A DNA stretch of 64,000 nt from Actinomadura physcomitrii (GTDB taxonomy: Bacteria; Actinomycetota; Actinomycetes; Streptosporangiales; Streptosporangiaceae): NCBI RefSeq assembly GCF_008923205.2, contig NZ_WBMS02000003.1:1-64000 (forward strand), in the 5' to 3' direction. The notes beneath the pieces were generated by a model that saw nothing but the letters and a program-made list of their open reading frames with translations, was not told where the DNA came from and ran no database searches. Shown one piece after another: positions 16,762 through 24,811 of the stretch (positions are counted from its first letter, which is position 1; every line of letters begins with the position of its first letter). The position numbers and the translations under genes were made by a program.

Positions 16762-18312
16762 CTAGTGCATCGCGATCGGCACTTCGGCCTTCTCCGCAGC
16801 CGCGGTGGCGTCCGGCCGCTTGCGCGGCAGGAGCAGTGCCGGGATGAACGCCAGCGCCAGCAGCGCCACCGCGTACCAGTAGGTGTGCTGGAACGCGTCC
16901 GCCATCGGCCCGGCGATCTTGTCCATGGCGGCCTCCGGGATCTTCTGCCCGGGCTTCGTCTGGCCGCCCCCGCCGAACGGCTTGAGGTTGGACGCCAGCT
17001 TGTTGGCCAGCAGCACCGAGATCAGCGCGGTGCCGAGCGACGTCGACACCTGCTGGATGATGTTCAGCATCGTGCTGGCGCGCGGCACCTCGTCGTGCTC
17101 GAGGGTCTGGATGGCCGCCGCCATGGTCGGCATCATCGTCAGACCCATGCCGAGACCCATCACGAACAGCACCCCGCCGAGCGCCCAGAAGGACGTGTCG
17201 GCCTCCAGGATCGCGGCGAAGCCCGCCACCGACAGCACCACCACGACCATGCCGACCAGGACCACCCGGCCGGGCCCGATCCGGTCGGTCAGCTTGCCGC
17301 CGACCGGCATCGTGACCATCGCGCCGAGGCCCTGCGGGGCCAGCAGCAGGCCGGAGTGCAGCGCGCCCTGCCCGCGCACCGTCTGGTAGTACAGCGGCAG
17401 CAGCAGCATCGCGCCCATGAACGCCGCCATGAACAGCACCATCGTGCCGGACGCGGCGACCACCGAGCGGCGCTTGAGCAGCCGCAGGTCGATCAGCGGG
17501 CTCTTGGCGTTCAGCGCCCGGAACACGAACGCGATGACCAGGACGGCGCCGATCACCGTCGGGATGAGCCCGTCCGGCTTGGTGAAGTCCTTCAGCTCGG
17601 CGCCCTTGGCCAGGCCGTAGATCAGGGAGGCGAGGCCGGGCGACAGCAGGATGAGGCCCAGCACGTCGAGGCGCTCGGTCCGCTGCGGCTGGTCCTTCTT
17701 CAGGATCCGCGCAGACAGGGCCAGCGCGACGATGCCGATCGGCAGGTTGATGAAGAAGATCCACCGCCACGACACGTCGTCGACCAGCCAGCCGCCGAGG
17801 ATCGGGCCGAGGATCGGGCCGAGCAGCATCGGGATGCCGACGACGCTCATCACCTGGCCGACCCGCTTCGGGCCGGCGGCCTGCGTCAGGATCGTCATGC
17901 CGGCGGGCATGATCATGCCGCCGCCGAGGCCCTGCAGCACCCGGAACACGATCAGCGAGGTCGCCGACCAGGCCAGCCCGGCCAGCATCGAGCCGATCAC
18001 GAACAGCCCGATCGAGATCATGTAGAGCCGCTTGGTGCCGAACCGCGCCGCCGCCCAGCCGGTGATCGGGATCACCGTGGCCAGCGCGAGGGTGTATCCG
18101 GTCGCGACCCACTGGATGGTCGCCAGCGGGGCGTCGAACTCCTTGGTCAGGTCATTGATCGCGACGTTGACGACCGTGACGTCCAGGATGGACATGATGG
18201 CGCCGAGGACGACGCACATGGCCACCGCGAGGACGCCGCGGTCCAGCCCGCCTCCTGGAGGCGAGTCCTCCAGCGGGCCGTCCGCCGTCTGCGAAGACGC
18301 GGGAGCGGTCAA
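16762..18312 (-). CDS. MFS drug/proton antiporter, DHA2 (EmrB/QacA) family
   Basis: About 516 residues with 14 predicted hydrophobic helices. DHA2 hallmarks: motif D1 near the start (SILDVTVVNVAINDL), motif A (ARFGTKRLYMISIG), motif B (IVFRVLQGLGGGMIMPAGM) and motif C in helix 5 (GPILGPILGGWLVDD). It should export drugs or metabolites across the plasma membrane in exchange for protons. Start is uncertain: TTG 18312 follows GGAAGAG closely and gives the typical N-terminus (LTAPASSQTADGP). The last residues end in EVPIAMH. No dedicated regulator is adjacent. Confidence 0.86.
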   Translation of the reverse strand: MTAPASSQTADGPLEDSPPGGGLDRGVLAVAMCVVLGAIMSILDVTVVNVAINDLTKEFDAPLATIQWVATGYTLALATVIPITGWAAARFGTKRLYMISIGLFVIGSMLAGLAWSATSLIVFRVLQGLGGGMIMPAGMTILTQAAGPKRVGQVMSVVGIPMLLGPILGPILGGWLVDDVSWRWIFFINLPIGIVALALSARILKKDQPQRTERLDVLGLILLSPGLASLIYGLAKGAELKDFTKPDGLIPTVIGAVLVIAFVFRALNAKSPLIDLRLLKRRSVVAASGTMVLFMAAFMGAMLLLPLYYQTVRGQGALHSGLLLAPQGLGAMVTMPVGGKLTDRIGPGRVVLVGMVVVVLSVAGFAAILEADTSFWALGGVLFVMGLGMGLTMMPTMAAAIQTLEHDEVPRASTMLNIIQQVSTSLGTALISVLLANKLASNLKPFGGGGQTKPGQKIPEAAMDKIAGPMADAFQHTYWYAVALLALAFIPALLLPRKRPDATAAAEKAEVPIAMH

Positions 18313-18698
18313 CTCTCTTCCAATCGTCGGGGCCCGTGCACGCGGGCACGCAGGGACCGTGGGAACGTTCTCGGGGATACCGCAGCAAAATACTGCAGAG
18401 ACTGACACTTTCGCCAACAAGTAAACTTCGCGGCCTTCGGAACTATTCCAAGAGGGTCTAGCGGTCCGGCCGGGGTCTGTGCTGCTCCCCGGCCTCCACC
18501 GTCCGACCTCGACCGCGCTCGAGGTCAACACAGTGTGACGCATCCGACATCGAGGTCTCCCCCTTCCCGCGGCGCTCCGAAGCGGACGCACAGGCAGACC
18601 GGCACACCACGAAGAACTCATCGCCCGTACGCCGAAATTTCCCCACAACTTTCCGTAACCGCCCCGCCCCCGCTCGGCTCAGGCTGACGGCCTGTCCC
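18313..18698. other. Intergenic region upstream of the MFS gene
   Basis: 386 bp between the NACHT gene stop and the MFS start, both on the minus strand. It is locally AT-richer at 18380-18440 and contains GCAGTATTTTGCTGC-like symmetry near 18380-18395 on the minus strand, a plausible promoter/operator for the MFS gene. A weak stem (CAGGC-N5-GCCTG, 18680-18694) follows the NACHT stop. No convincing gene was seen on either strand. Confidence 0.5.
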
Positions 18699-21569
18699 TC
18701 AGGAGACCTTCAGCCGCCGCCCCAACGCCTCGGCACCCCGCACCTCCTGCCCTGCGGCGATGTGGACGGTCAGCCTCCGATTGGCGGCCAGCGGCGACAG
18801 ATCCAGCCCCGGCGCGGCATGTGCGAGGTGAAGGACTCGAAGGCTGGCCAGCGACGCGAGCGGTCGAAGATCGGTCAGAAGGTTGCATCTCCGAAGCCGG
18901 AGCGTGGTGACCAGGGGAAGATTCCGCACTGGCTCGAGATCGCTGATGCTGGTTCCGTCCAAGCTCAGGTACGTGAGCCTGGTCAGCGATGCGATCGCAT
19001 CGAAGTCTCCTGCATGACGGCAGCCATCGAGAGACAAGTACCTGAGGGGAAGTCGCGCGACCGCCCGGAGGCCTGTCACCCAGTCGCATCGGTTCAGATA
19101 GAGCGACTGGAGAACGGGAGCGGCGTCGATCGCGAGGTCCGCCAGCGGGGGTGCCTTGGCTACGGCGTCCAACTGCTGGGGGCGCGCCACGATGAGTCGC
19201 CCAGCGTCGGGGAATTTCCGTAGGACGCGGTCGGCGAACTCCTCGGTATCGAAGTACTCCCATGCCCTCGCCACCTGTTCCTGCACTTCCCACCGCATGT
19301 CGGAGGCGTATCGCGCGAGCACGTCCAGAGCTTCCGGCCCGTTGATCAAACCGGTAGCGTGGACCGTGGCCTTTGCGACCGCCTCCGTGAGGCCGTCCAG
19401 GTTTCTGGGAAAGCGGCGTAGGACGGGGTCGCCGGCGGTGGCGAGGGAGCGGGCGGAGGCTTCGTCGCGCGGCGGGATCAGGTCGTCAAGGCAACGATCG
19501 AGGTCTTCGCGCAGGTCGTCGGGGACGGACGGGAGCGTCTCCAGGCAGGCGACGGCCACCAGTTTGAGCGTGCGGGCGCGACGCTTCTCCGTGCGGGCTC
19601 GGCTCAGGATGCCAGTGAGGAGTTCCTCACGGAGGGGTTCGTTGGCGTGGCCGGCGGCCATGATGACGGTTTCGCGCCAGGTGTCGCGGTGGGCGTTCTG
19701 GATGAGGAGATCCATGTCGCCGAGGTCGGCGGCCTGCTTGGCGGCGAGGTACTCCTGGACGGTCCGGTGCACGAAGTCGATGCGTCCGGGCACCGGTTCA
19801 CGGAGAACGCCGCTGCGCTGGAGCAGTTCGTCCAGTACCGTCTCAGCCGGGACGCGGACTTGCGGCATCGAGGAGAGCCGGTCGGCGACGAGGCGTTCGA
19901 CCATCGTCTTGGGGAGTTCGACGCGGGCGCTGGTCGAGAGCTGCCAGGCGATGTCCTGCAGAATCCGGATCTTCTGGTCGCGTTCGAGCACGCTCGGGAT
20001 GCCGCGTTTGGTGTCCCGTGTCTCTAACAGCATGTCGAGGGCGGCCGTGTAGAGGCCCATGCGGTTGCGGGGGAGCGCCTCGCGGTCGAGGTTGAGCGCG
20101 CAGAGCATCGCGGCGAGCAGGGGGCTGGACGCGAGGGTCCGCAGATGCGGGGCGGCCTCGAACCGTGCCAGCAGCCGGGCCTCGTACGCGGGCAGCCGCT
20201 CCGGCGTGCACGGGATGTCGGGGCAGTCGCGGACGGCGTTGTGCCAGTGCTGGACGAGCGTCCGCACATCCGCCGGATTGAGCTGTTCCAGAAAGGCGGT
20301 CGCGAACCCCTCGGCACGGAGCCAGTCGGAAGCGGCGGCGGCCGGGCGGGAGGTCACGATGACGCGAATGCCGGGGAACTCGGTGACGAGTCCTTGCAGC
20401 CATTGCCGGACGGTCTGCCGCTGGCCGCTCGTCACCTCGTCGACCCCGTCCACGAGGAGCAGCGCCCGTCCGGACAACAGCCGCCGGTGCACCCAGCCGC
20501 GCGGCATGATCCCGGCGAGGTTGCCGGCAACGTCGTCGAGGAACTCTTCCGGACGCGGCAGCGCGCCGCCCGCATGGCTGCGCAGCTTGATGAGGAACGG
20601 CACGGAGCCGTTCCAGTCGCTGAGCGGCCCGGCGAAGGATCCGCGCGCCGCCGTGATCGCGATCCAGCGCAGCAGAGTGCTCTTGCCGCCGCCCGCCTCG
20701 CCGCGCAGCAGCATCAGCCGGTGCTCGCCCAAGGCGGCCTCGACGCGGACGGCTCCCGTCCGCACCTGGTCGCGCCATTCGCTCAGCGGGACGGCATGCG
20801 GTGCCCGAGATCGGTTGCGCGCGCTCTCATCGGACACGTTCAGGCTGATGTAGGCGACGCTCAACGTCGTCTGCGGGCGTGTGAACCGTTCGAATCGGAT
20901 GCCGAAGAGTTCCAGCGTGTCGAGGGACTCGCTGATGGACGCGAGGTACCGGCGAGTGAATTCCGCGTCGTCGGCCTCGCCCTCGGGGGCGGTGAGCGTC
21001 CGCGCCGGAAGCCGGGTCAGGACGGCCGCGACCTGGTCGGCGAGCCCGCTGAGCCGGCCGAGCATCTCGGCGGACGCGCGCGGCCCGAACTCCGGTAGAT
21101 GAACGACGATGCGCGCCAGGCAGTCGCAGCACTCGTCGAGCACGACCTCGTAGAGGTGCGCGCCCGCCTCGCCCAGTTCGAATTCCGCCCGGCGCGCCGG
21201 GAGCCGTGACCGCAGGTTCCGTGCGAGCTTGACCGGGTCGGCGTCCGCCGCGAAGAAGGCGTCGTCGGAGAGGTCGGCGTTGTCGAGCGTGCGGACGACC
21301 TCGAAGAGCGCGGCGTCGCGGTCGCCGTCGGTGAGCCCGCCGAACTCGTTGCCCGCGAACGTCAGGAGCCGTTCGGCGACGGAATCGGCGATGCCCTCGA
21401 ACTGCCGCTGGACGCGCCGCCGCTTGAGCTCGTCGGGGAAACCCGTCCTGATCAGTTCGGTGAGGTCCTTGCCGGCGGCGTCCCGGGTGGAGCGTCCGGC
21501 GAGCCATCGCCCGACGGCCAGCCGCGCCACCGATGCCCCCACCCGCAAAGCGGCAACCTCGACGGACAT
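18699..21569 (-). CDS. NACHT-domain STAND NTPase with C-terminal leucine-rich repeats
   Basis: A 956-residue bacterial NLR-like protein. Residues 1-240 form a helical N-terminal domain of the kind that precedes NACHT modules in actinobacteria. The NACHT core has Walker A RGEAGGGKSTLL (289-300), Walker B LLLVDGVDEV (370-379, with the NACHT-typical DxxDE) and sensor VIVTSRP (403-409), then winged-helix and helical regions to about 800. Residues about 820-935 contain LRR-like units (LQSLYLNRCDWVTGLRAV, LRYLSLDGCRHAGDFDAI, LTYLSLDGTSISDLEPV, VTTLRLRRCNLLTDLRPL). Bacterial NACHT proteins of this layout are known to protect against phage. The ATG follows GGAGGT, and the gene is 47 nt behind the cyclase-like gene, so the two are probably one operon. 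No nuclease, protease or TIR effector is evident. Confidence 0.9.
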   Translation of the reverse strand: MSVEVAALRVGASVARLAVGRWLAGRSTRDAAGKDLTELIRTGFPDELKRRRVQRQFEGIADSVAERLLTFAGNEFGGLTDGDRDAALFEVVRTLDNADLSDDAFFAADADPVKLARNLRSRLPARRAEFELGEAGAHLYEVVLDECCDCLARIVVHLPEFGPRASAEMLGRLSGLADQVAAVLTRLPARTLTAPEGEADDAEFTRRYLASISESLDTLELFGIRFERFTRPQTTLSVAYISLNVSDESARNRSRAPHAVPLSEWRDQVRTGAVRVEAALGEHRLMLLRGEAGGGKSTLLRWIAITAARGSFAGPLSDWNGSVPFLIKLRSHAGGALPRPEEFLDDVAGNLAGIMPRGWVHRRLLSGRALLLVDGVDEVTSGQRQTVRQWLQGLVTEFPGIRVIVTSRPAAAASDWLRAEGFATAFLEQLNPADVRTLVQHWHNAVRDCPDIPCTPERLPAYEARLLARFEAAPHLRTLASSPLLAAMLCALNLDREALPRNRMGLYTAALDMLLETRDTKRGIPSVLERDQKIRILQDIAWQLSTSARVELPKTMVERLVADRLSSMPQVRVPAETVLDELLQRSGVLREPVPGRIDFVHRTVQEYLAAKQAADLGDMDLLIQNAHRDTWRETVIMAAGHANEPLREELLTGILSRARTEKRRARTLKLVAVACLETLPSVPDDLREDLDRCLDDLIPPRDEASARSLATAGDPVLRRFPRNLDGLTEAVAKATVHATGLINGPEALDVLARYASDMRWEVQEQVARAWEYFDTEEFADRVLRKFPDAGRLIVARPQQLDAVAKAPPLADLAIDAAPVLQSLYLNRCDWVTGLRAVARLPLRYLSLDGCRHAGDFDAIASLTRLTYLSLDGTSISDLEPVRNLPLVTTLRLRRCNLLTDLRPLASLASLRVLHLAHAAPGLDLSPLAANRRLTVHIAAGQEVRGAEALGRRLKVS

Positions 21570-21616
21570 GGCACCTCCGCTTCACCCGGATGAGCCATTA
21601 TGGCGAGAACGCCGTC

Positions 21617-22258
21617 TCACGCGACCGCCATTGTCCGGTCCTCGTGCGTTTTCGGAGCCTCTTGCGGTATATGGACGAATCCCTGGCGCCGTCGCGAGGC
21701 GACCGAAACCCTCAGGTCAGGGCGGTACGCCGCAGGACATATCCCGTCGTATCCATGCTTGACGATTCCCCAGTAGATGTCCTCGGAGACCGCGAGAACG
21801 AGCGGTGAGCTGGTCGCCCGCAGACATTTCTTCAGTCTCGGGGCGTCCAGTAAACGGCAGGCCAGGTCGATGGCCTCGCCAAACGGTCCGTTCTCGTCCC
21901 GGTGGATCTCGCCCGCGTGCACGACGGCTCGAAGGCGCATGCACCTGCTCGGCCGTTCCGCCGTCGAAATCGACTCGTTGTAGTCGGCCAGCTGCCGGGC
22001 GAGGGTCGGGACGAGACGGGAGAGCAGCCGGGTCTTCGGCAGCTCGTCGACCGGATGGAACAGGGCGAGGACGCCGTCTCCGCGGTCTTCGAACGGATCG
22101 CACCACCGCTCGTCGATGCCCGCGGACGCCATGGCCCGCTTCACCTGGCCGTAGATCTGGCTCCGCAGTTCCTCCTTGATCGGGTTCGTGCGGAGCACCC
22201 CCGTCGAGTTCTCCAGATCGACGGCCAGAATGCTTCTGTGCACCGGGTTGCCGCTCAC
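21617..22258 (-). CDS. Class III nucleotide-cyclase-like protein (compact, NACHT-linked)
   Basis: A 213-residue cytoplasmic protein, almost only a cyclase homology domain. ILAVDLENSTGVL carries the first metal aspartate (Asp14), FEDRGDGVLALF the second (Asp61), and LRAVVHAGEIHRDENGPFGE leads into AIDLACRLLDAPRL, where the transition-state Asn of adenylyl cyclases is Asp131 while Arg135 is kept. Catalysis is therefore plausible but the substrate base is uncertain. It has no regulatory domain. GTG start at 22258. It is the first gene of the operon with the NACHT protein and divergent from an XRE/DUF5753 regulator. It might make a signal for, or sense, infection; that is inference. Confidence 0.78.
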   Translation of the reverse strand: MSGNPVHRSILAVDLENSTGVLRTNPIKEELRSQIYGQVKRAMASAGIDERWCDPFEDRGDGVLALFHPVDELPKTRLLSRLVPTLARQLADYNESISTAERPSRCMRLRAVVHAGEIHRDENGPFGEAIDLACRLLDAPRLKKCLRATSSPLVLAVSEDIYWGIVKHGYDGICPAAYRPDLRVSVASRRRQGFVHIPQEAPKTHEDRTMAVA

Positions 22259-22323
22259 CTGAGCGCCCCCAATTTCGCTCTGCTGTTAGATCCTCCGGCA
22301 ATAGTCTGCAACCGGTTCTCGGA

Positions 22324-22342
22324 GCCGTGCAAGGTGCACGGC
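22324..22342. promoter_or_regulatory. Inverted repeat in cyclase-NACHT promoter
   Basis: GCCGTGC-AAGGT-GCACGGC, perfect 7-nt arms, 66 nt upstream of the cyclase-like start. Its core is TGCA-AGG-TGCA, which recurs as TGCA-ACG-TGCA at 22481-22493 close to the divergent XRE gene. Likely an operator for that regulator. Confidence 0.55.
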
Positions 22343-22480
22343 GACATGCATGGCCGGTGGATGGTCTCTGTATCCATCTGGCCAGGTTGACGACATCCGG
22401 TGAGACAGGATGATGTCAAAGGTGGGGAACCGCTTTTCCGCGAGGTCTGGTGATCCGGGGAGCGCGCGGTTATCGTTGCC

Positions 22481-22493
22481 CTGCAACGTGCAG
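22481..22493. promoter_or_regulatory. Second TGCA-N3-TGCA palindrome
   Basis: CTGCA-ACG-TGCAG is a perfect palindrome 45 nt upstream of the GTG of the XRE/DUF5753 gene, sharing the TGCA-N3-TGCA core with 22324-22342. A paired arrangement in one divergent promoter suggests joint control of the regulator and the cyclase-NACHT operon. Confidence 0.5.
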
Positions 22494-22537
22494 ATCGGCC
22501 CGGGCCGGAAGGCCGAACCGATGCGCCGGGAGGCAGG

Positions 22538-23434
22538 GTGGCTGCAGCCCCGACCGTCCGCCGTCGTCGCCTCGGCATCGAGTTGCGGAGGCTCCGCGAA
22601 CGCTTCGGCGGCACGGTCGAGGAGACCGCGGCCCGGCTGGACTGGTCCCCTTCGAAACTGAGCCGCATCGAGAACGCGCGGATCGGCGTCCGCGTCTCCG
22701 ATGTACGCCTGCTGCTGGAGCTTTACCGGGTGGGGGAGGGGCACAAGGGAGAGATGCTGGCCCTCGCGCGGGCCGCGACGGAACAGGGCTGGTGGGCTGA
22801 GTATCGGGACGTCATGGCCGGCGAGTTCGGCACCTTCGTCGCGCTGGAGGACGAGGCGCGTACCGCGTTCACCTTCCAGACGTACGCGGTGCCAGGGCTT
22901 TTGCAGAGCCGGGATTACGCGCACCGGATTCTGAGCAGTGGGCGGGCCATCGCCGTTTCCACGCCGCGTCAGATCGAGCGCCGCCTGGACCTGCGCATGC
23001 GCCGTCAAGAAGTGTTGCGCCGCGACGATTCATTGAGCCTTTCGGCCGTGGTCGACGAGTCGGTGCTCCTCCGGGCCATCGGAGGCCGGGACGTCATGCG
23101 AGCGCAGATGCTCGCTCTCCTCGAAGCGGCCGCTCTGCCGAACGTACGCGTCCACGTTCTTCCGCTGGGCGTGGAAAGAGAGCCGATCTTCGCGGACGAC
23201 TTCACGCTTCTGGATTTCGCCCCCGCGTACGATGTGACCTTTCCGGACGTCGTCTACTTGGAGAGTCTCTCGACCACGGCGGTTCTTCAGCGCGACGACG
23301 TCACGCACATGTACCGGCTCTGCTGGGAGTCGCTCAGGTCGGTCTGCCTTTCCGCGGACGAATCGCTGCTCCGGATATCCCGGGCCGCGGAGCACTGGGG
23401 AGGATCCGGCCCGGGGAGCTGCGCGGACGCGTGA
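22538..23434 (+). CDS. XRE/DUF5753 regulator next to the cyclase-NACHT operon
   Basis: A 298-residue protein. The helix-turn-helix covers residues 8-60 (LGIELRRLRERFGGTVEETA, LDWSPSKLSRIENARIGVRV); DUF5753 follows with WWAEYRDVMAGEFGTFVALE, YAVPGLLQSRDYAHRIL, LRMRRQEVLRRDD and NVRVHVLPLGVEREPIF. GTG start with GGGAGGC 6 nt upstream. Divergent from the cyclase-NACHT pair across a 279-bp spacer with two TGCA-N3-TGCA palindromes. Its stop abuts the stop of a convergent DUF397 gene, an unusual arrangement since the pair is normally head-to-tail. Confidence 0.9.
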   Translation: MAAAPTVRRRRLGIELRRLRERFGGTVEETAARLDWSPSKLSRIENARIGVRVSDVRLLLELYRVGEGHKGEMLALARAATEQGWWAEYRDVMAGEFGTFVALEDEARTAFTFQTYAVPGLLQSRDYAHRILSSGRAIAVSTPRQIERRLDLRMRRQEVLRRDDSLSLSAVVDESVLLRAIGGRDVMRAQMLALLEAAALPNVRVHVLPLGVEREPIFADDFTLLDFAPAYDVTFPDVVYLESLSTTAVLQRDDVTHMYRLCWESLRSVCLSADESLLRISRAAEHWGGSGPGSCADA

Positions 23435-23668
23435 TCAGCGTCGAGGATCGGTCTGGTCCGGGAGCCTCCGCAATGCCCGGAAAGCCGCACGGGAGATGAC
23501 GAGGACGGGGCTCGCATTTCCTTGTTTCGAGTCTCGTACGGCGATGCCGTCAGGATGACGAGCGACCTCCACGCAGCAGGTCTCCTGGCATCTGCCGCTC
23601 TTGCGCCACGCGTTCGCCCGTGCATCGAAGGCCGAGCCGGTCGCGTCGTCGTCCGCCCGTCCGGGCAT
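23435..23668 (-). CDS. DUF397 family protein, convergent with its XRE partner
   Basis: A 77-residue protein with DUF397 features: NAWRKSGRCQETCCVEVARH, PDGIAVRDSKQGNASPVLVI and SRAAFRALR. The serine-rich KSSxS segment is replaced by KSGRCQETCC, giving three clustered cysteines. Stops of this gene and the XRE gene abut in TGATCA (23432-23437). AAAGGA precedes the ATG. Confidence 0.87.
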   Translation of the reverse strand: MPGRADDDATGSAFDARANAWRKSGRCQETCCVEVARHPDGIAVRDSKQGNASPVLVISRAAFRALRRLPDQTDPRR

Positions 23669-24096
23669 GCGGGGGTCCTTTCTCCCAGCGGCCCGCGGAT
23701 CGCGGGTTCGAGACCGAGGGTAGCGAGCAAACCGTCGACTCTGGGGGTGTTTGCAGCAACATTCCCGACATGGTCCCTAACCCGGGAAAACCGGACAGTT
23801 CGGGGTAAAGCAACACTTTGCTCGGTCGCCTCCGGGAGGGCGGTGAATCTGGGGGGATCCGGCGGAGCCGATACCGCCTGCCGCCAATAAGTGACCAGTA
23901 GGATATTTTCGAGCACACACATTAAAGTGAGAATCTCGATCGCTTCGGATGGCCCACTGTGAGACGGTCATTCGGCGGACGGCGACCCGGCCACTCGGGG
24001 GCCTGCGTTGGCGGCGGCGAGCCCGCTCGGCACCGGCGGGCTCCGCCCGAAACGTGTTGACGGGGGGTGGCGGTCCGGGGCAGGATGCGGGGCGTA
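23669..24096. other. Intergenic region before the SAM riboswitch
   Basis: About 430 bp without a supported gene. It holds the promoter of the DUF397 gene (minus strand) and must hold the promoter of the riboswitch transcript. The stretch 23745-23945 is clearly AT-richer than average (for example ATAAGTGACCAGTAGGATATTTTC). Short frames here lack ribosome sites and codon bias. Confidence 0.5.
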
Positions 24097-24098
24097 TT

Positions 24099-24190
24099 GA
24101 TCATCTAGAGGATCTGAGGGACCTGGCCCTGGGATGGTCCGGCAACCTGCCTTCGCGGCAAGGTGCCAATGCCAGGAGCGATGAGGAGAG
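24099..24190 (+). promoter_or_regulatory. SAM-I-clan riboswitch (S-box type)
   Basis: The core reads GAGGGACCTGGCCC, GGTCCGGCAACC and AGGTGCCAAT, the near-invariant blocks of the SAM-I aptamer (consensus GAGGGAcuGGCCC, CCcgGCAACC, gGUGCuAAuUCC). P3 forms from ACCTGCC and GGCAAGGT around a TTCG-containing loop, and P1 from TCATC (24101-24105) with GATGA (24180-24184). The P4 hairpin of classical SAM-I is missing, as in SAM-I/IV variants. The P1 3-prime strand runs directly into the GAGGAG ribosome site of the first acetyltransferase, so SAM binding probably blocks translation. Confidence 0.8.
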
Positions 24191-24193
24191 TTC

Positions 24194-24811
24194 ATGGGCG
24201 TGCGCCTTGATGTTCCCGTGCTGGCCGGGTCGCTGGTCCGGCTGGAGCCGCTCACGTTGGAGCATGTGCCGGAGCTGGCGGAGGCCGCGGAGGAGAACCG
24301 GTCGTCTTACGGGTTCACGCTCGTGCCCGGGGCGGCGGACATGGAAGCGTATGTCGCCGGGCAGCTCGCACGGCCCGGGCTGACGCCGTTCGCGCAGGTC
24401 AGAGTGGCGGACGGGAAAGCGGTCGGGCATACGGGGCTGTGGGATCCGCGGACGTGGCCCGGCACGGACCGGCTGTGCGCGATCGAGATCGGCTGGACGT
24501 GGCTGGCGGCGTCCGCGCAGGGCGCCGGCATCAACGTCGAGGCGAAGCGGCTCCTGTTCACCTACGCGTTCGAAACCCTGGGCGTTGTGCGCGTGGACCT
24601 CAAAACGGACGCGCGGAACGAGCGGTCGCGGCGGGCGATCGAGCGGCTCGGCGTGCACTTCGAGGGCGTCCTGCGGAACTGGTCGCCGTCGTGGGCGCCG
24701 GGTGAGGAGGGCACCTTGCGAGACTCGGCGATGTTCTCGGTGGTCGAGTCGGAGTGGCCGTCGGTGAAGGCGGCCATGACGAACCGGCTCGCGGAGACCG
24801 TCGCGAGGTGA
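24194..24811 (+). CDS. GNAT acetyltransferase, first of a tandem pair
   Basis: A 205-residue GNAT protein of the RimJ/RimL type. [20 protein letters not shown] opens the fold, [20 protein letters not shown] is the acetyl-CoA pyrophosphate loop (the usual Q/RxxGxG/A as QGAGIN), and [23 protein letters not shown] is the conserved acceptor helix region. It acetylates an amino group of protein or small molecule; substrate unknown. It is the first gene behind the SAM riboswitch, so SAM level likely controls it. It overlaps the second copy by 4 nt (GTGA). Confidence 0.9.
   Translation: MGVRLDVPVLAGSLVRLEPLTLEHVPELAEAAEENRSSYGFTLVPGAADMEAYVAGQLARPGLTPFAQVRVADGKAVGHTGLWDPRTWPGTDRLCAIEIGWTWLAASAQGAGINVEAKRLLFTYAFETLGVVRVDLKTDARNERSRRAIERLGVHFEGVLRNWSPSWAPGEEGTLRDSAMFSVVESEWPSVKAAMTNRLAETVAR

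Noticed and set aside
16762..18312. MFS gene considered part of the cyclase-NACHT defence operon
   Set aside because: 386-bp gap with its own promoter-like AT-rich stretch separates it from the NACHT gene.
15556..18405. 949-residue plus-strand open frame opposite the MFS gene
   Set aside because: His/Arg/Gln-rich antisense shadow of the acyl-CoA synthetase and MFS genes; no motif.
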